NCBI GenBank assembly: GCA_902494585.1
Contig: CABUUD010000104.1
Location: forward strand, 1 to 6,347
Source: an uncultured Collinsella sp.
GTDB taxonomy: Bacteria; Actinomycetota; Coriobacteriia; Coriobacteriales; Coriobacteriaceae
Direction: 5' to 3'
DNA: 6,347 bases
Shown: positions 5,539-6,347 of the stretch, piece by piece
Numbering within the stretch: the first letter of the stretch is position 1
How the letters are laid out: every line of letters begins with the position of its first letter
Notes under the pieces: generated by a model
Told to the model about the DNA's origin: nothing
Databases searched by the model: none
Seen by the model: the letters and a program-made list of their open reading frames with translations, nothing else
Translations under genes and position numbers: made by a program

Positions 5539-5572
5539 AGGGAGGGCCGGTAAACCGACCCTCCCTCTCTTA
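5539..5572 (+). terminator. Intrinsic terminator of lipoprotein 2
   Basis: The inverted repeat AGGGAGGGCCGGT (5539-5551) and ACCGACCCTCCCT (5554-5566) has a single C:A mismatch and a tight AA-containing loop, followed by CTCTTA. It shares GGGAGGGCCG with the lipoprotein 1 terminator, consistent with duplication of the whole unit. Confidence 0.85.
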
Positions 5573-5724
5573 TGCCGGTAGCCGACGAACGCGAGGATGC
5601 CGGACGCCGGAACCACCTCAAGTGTGGCAACGGTACGAAAACGGCAAGCACCCAAACACGTCCGCCCGCCGATTTATAGCGCCGCGCACACAATTTAAGC
5701 CGACACCTTTAAACATCCGGGCAG

Positions 5725-5730
5725 TATAGT
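5725..5730 (+). promoter_or_regulatory. Likely -10 box of the Tat-exported protein gene
   Basis: TATAGT matches 5 of 6 consensus positions. A weak -35, CCGACA (5700-5705), lies 19 bases upstream, slightly long spacing. The leader would be about 38 bases, ending in the ribosome site GGAGG (5765-5769). Confidence 0.4.
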
Positions 5731-5773
5731 GACCAAAATGAGCGCATTACCGCACCCTGCGAATGGAGGAGTT

Positions 5774-6337
5774 ATGACCGAACACCACGCCATCAGTCGT
5801 CGAGCATTTACGCTGGGCCTAGGACTTGCGGCGTTGTCGCCGCTTGCAAGCCTGCCCGAAGCCGCGACGCTGGATATTCCCCTGCGCGCGGCATTTGCAG
5901 AAGACACGCCCACACCGGCGGCCACCCTCGACAAGTTCGTCATTCGCCTTCGCCCCGCGGGCTATTTTCGCACCGCGAGCGTCAACGAAGACGGCAACGT
6001 CATCGGCAACGTCTGCCACCTGTTTAATGACGGCACGTCCAGCAAGCTCATCCTCGAGCACGTAGAGACCGATACAGAAAATACAAATTGGTATGCCATC
6101 CGCACCCTGCTCAATTTCGAAGAGCACAAGAAGACGGGCTACAGCATTTGGTCGGTCGATGGCGACTCGGACAAAGATGGAAAGGTCATCCACGTATGGA
6201 GTGGCGAGCACGACGACAAGCCCAGCCGCTCTTTTGCGTTCGACCGCCAGTCAAACGGAACCTACATCATCCGAGACCGCACAAACGAGAAAAAAGACAT
6301 TAATTACCTGGCCATAGACGATATGAGCAGGACATAA
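5774..6337 (+). CDS. Tat-exported beta-trefoil (R-type lectin-like) protein, apparently cut short
   Basis: This is a 187-residue protein with a twin-arginine signal: ISRRAFTLG (7-15) and a hydrophobic stretch to about 27, with likely cleavage after AFA (42). The start at 5774 follows GGAGG by 4 bases; the in-frame ATGs at 5729 and 5738 lack a ribosome site. After the signal I see three related segments, each an x-I-R strand and then a Y-x-x-x-V/I-D/E-D strand: FVIRLRP...YFRTASVNEDG (55-74), YAIRTLL...YSIWSVDGDSDKDG (107-136) and YIIRDRT...YLAIDD (164-183). The second continues KVIHVWSG...SFAF (137-156), a degenerate ricin-B-type pattern, suggesting a carbohydrate-binding beta-trefoil. The third stops at residue 187, before the strand corresponding to 137-156. 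TAA is at 6335-6337, 10 bases from the window edge, so truncation or frameshift is possible. Export is well supported; the lectin call is moderate. Confidence 0.75.
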   Translation: MTEHHAISRRAFTLGLGLAALSPLASLPEAATLDIPLRAAFAEDTPTPAATLDKFVIRLRPAGYFRTASVNEDGNVIGNVCHLFNDGTSSKLILEHVETDTENTNWYAIRTLLNFEEHKKTGYSIWSVDGDSDKDGKVIHVWSGEHDDKPSRSFAFDRQSNGTYIIRDRTNEKKDINYLAIDDMSRT

Positions 6338-6347
6338 AAACATTGAG

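Larger units (their letters stand above)
5468..5773. other. Intergenic gap of 306 bases after lipoprotein 2
   Basis: It holds the lipoprotein 2 terminator (5539-5572) and the promoter and ribosome site of the Tat-exported protein (5725-5773). Between 5573 and 5700 I see only short GC-rich repeats such as CCGGACGCCGG and no gene or RNA. Confidence 0.7.

Noticed and set aside
5577..5660. Possible tRNA-like or structured RNA sequence
   Set aside because: GC-rich short repeats occur, but no cloverleaf, T-loop consensus or long consistent stem could be built.

Overview
The window looks like chromosomal DNA from a high-GC, gut-type actinobacterium of the Coriobacteriia, most likely Collinsella or a close relative. 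This is inferred from the roughly 60 % GC genes, the style of the proteins (a C69 dipeptidase beginning MPCTTILVG, an fchA-folD pair, small Gly/Ser-linker lipoproteins) and strong AGGAGG ribosome sites. No rRNA or other taxonomic marker is present. There is no prophage, CRISPR array or tRNA.

Minus-strand half (1-3662). From right to left in the direction of transcription come fchA (3662-3030) and folD (3027-2173), separated by 2 bases and surely co-transcribed. Then a 367-base gap holds an AT-rich element bounded by a 47-base inverted repeat (1901-2138). Next is a cytoplasmic C69 dipeptidase (1805-282) with its own terminator (263-225), and finally the first 44 codons of a phasin-like gene that runs off the left edge. 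The one-carbon pair is the most interesting part. FolD keeps its dehydrogenase fold and Tyr48, but the catalytic lysine of the cyclohydrolase step is Ala52 and the conserved Gln is Phe96. The translationally coupled FchA is a folate cyclodeaminase/cyclohydrolase that could supply the missing step, so a normally bifunctional enzyme appears to have been split into two proteins.

Plus-strand half (4040-6337). Two tandem paralogous lipoproteins (200 and 197 residues) lie here. Each is followed by a strong intrinsic terminator and preceded by the same 19-base sequence ATGGGACACATGGCCCACC, so the gene seems to have been duplicated with its control region. They are followed by a separately promoted Tat-exported protein. 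It reads as an R-type-lectin-like beta-trefoil with three internal repeats, the third cut short by a stop codon 10 bases before the window ends. These three products would all act outside the membrane.

The divergent intergenic region 3663-4039 carries the predicted fchA-folD promoter with a palindrome at its start site, plus the control region of the first lipoprotein.
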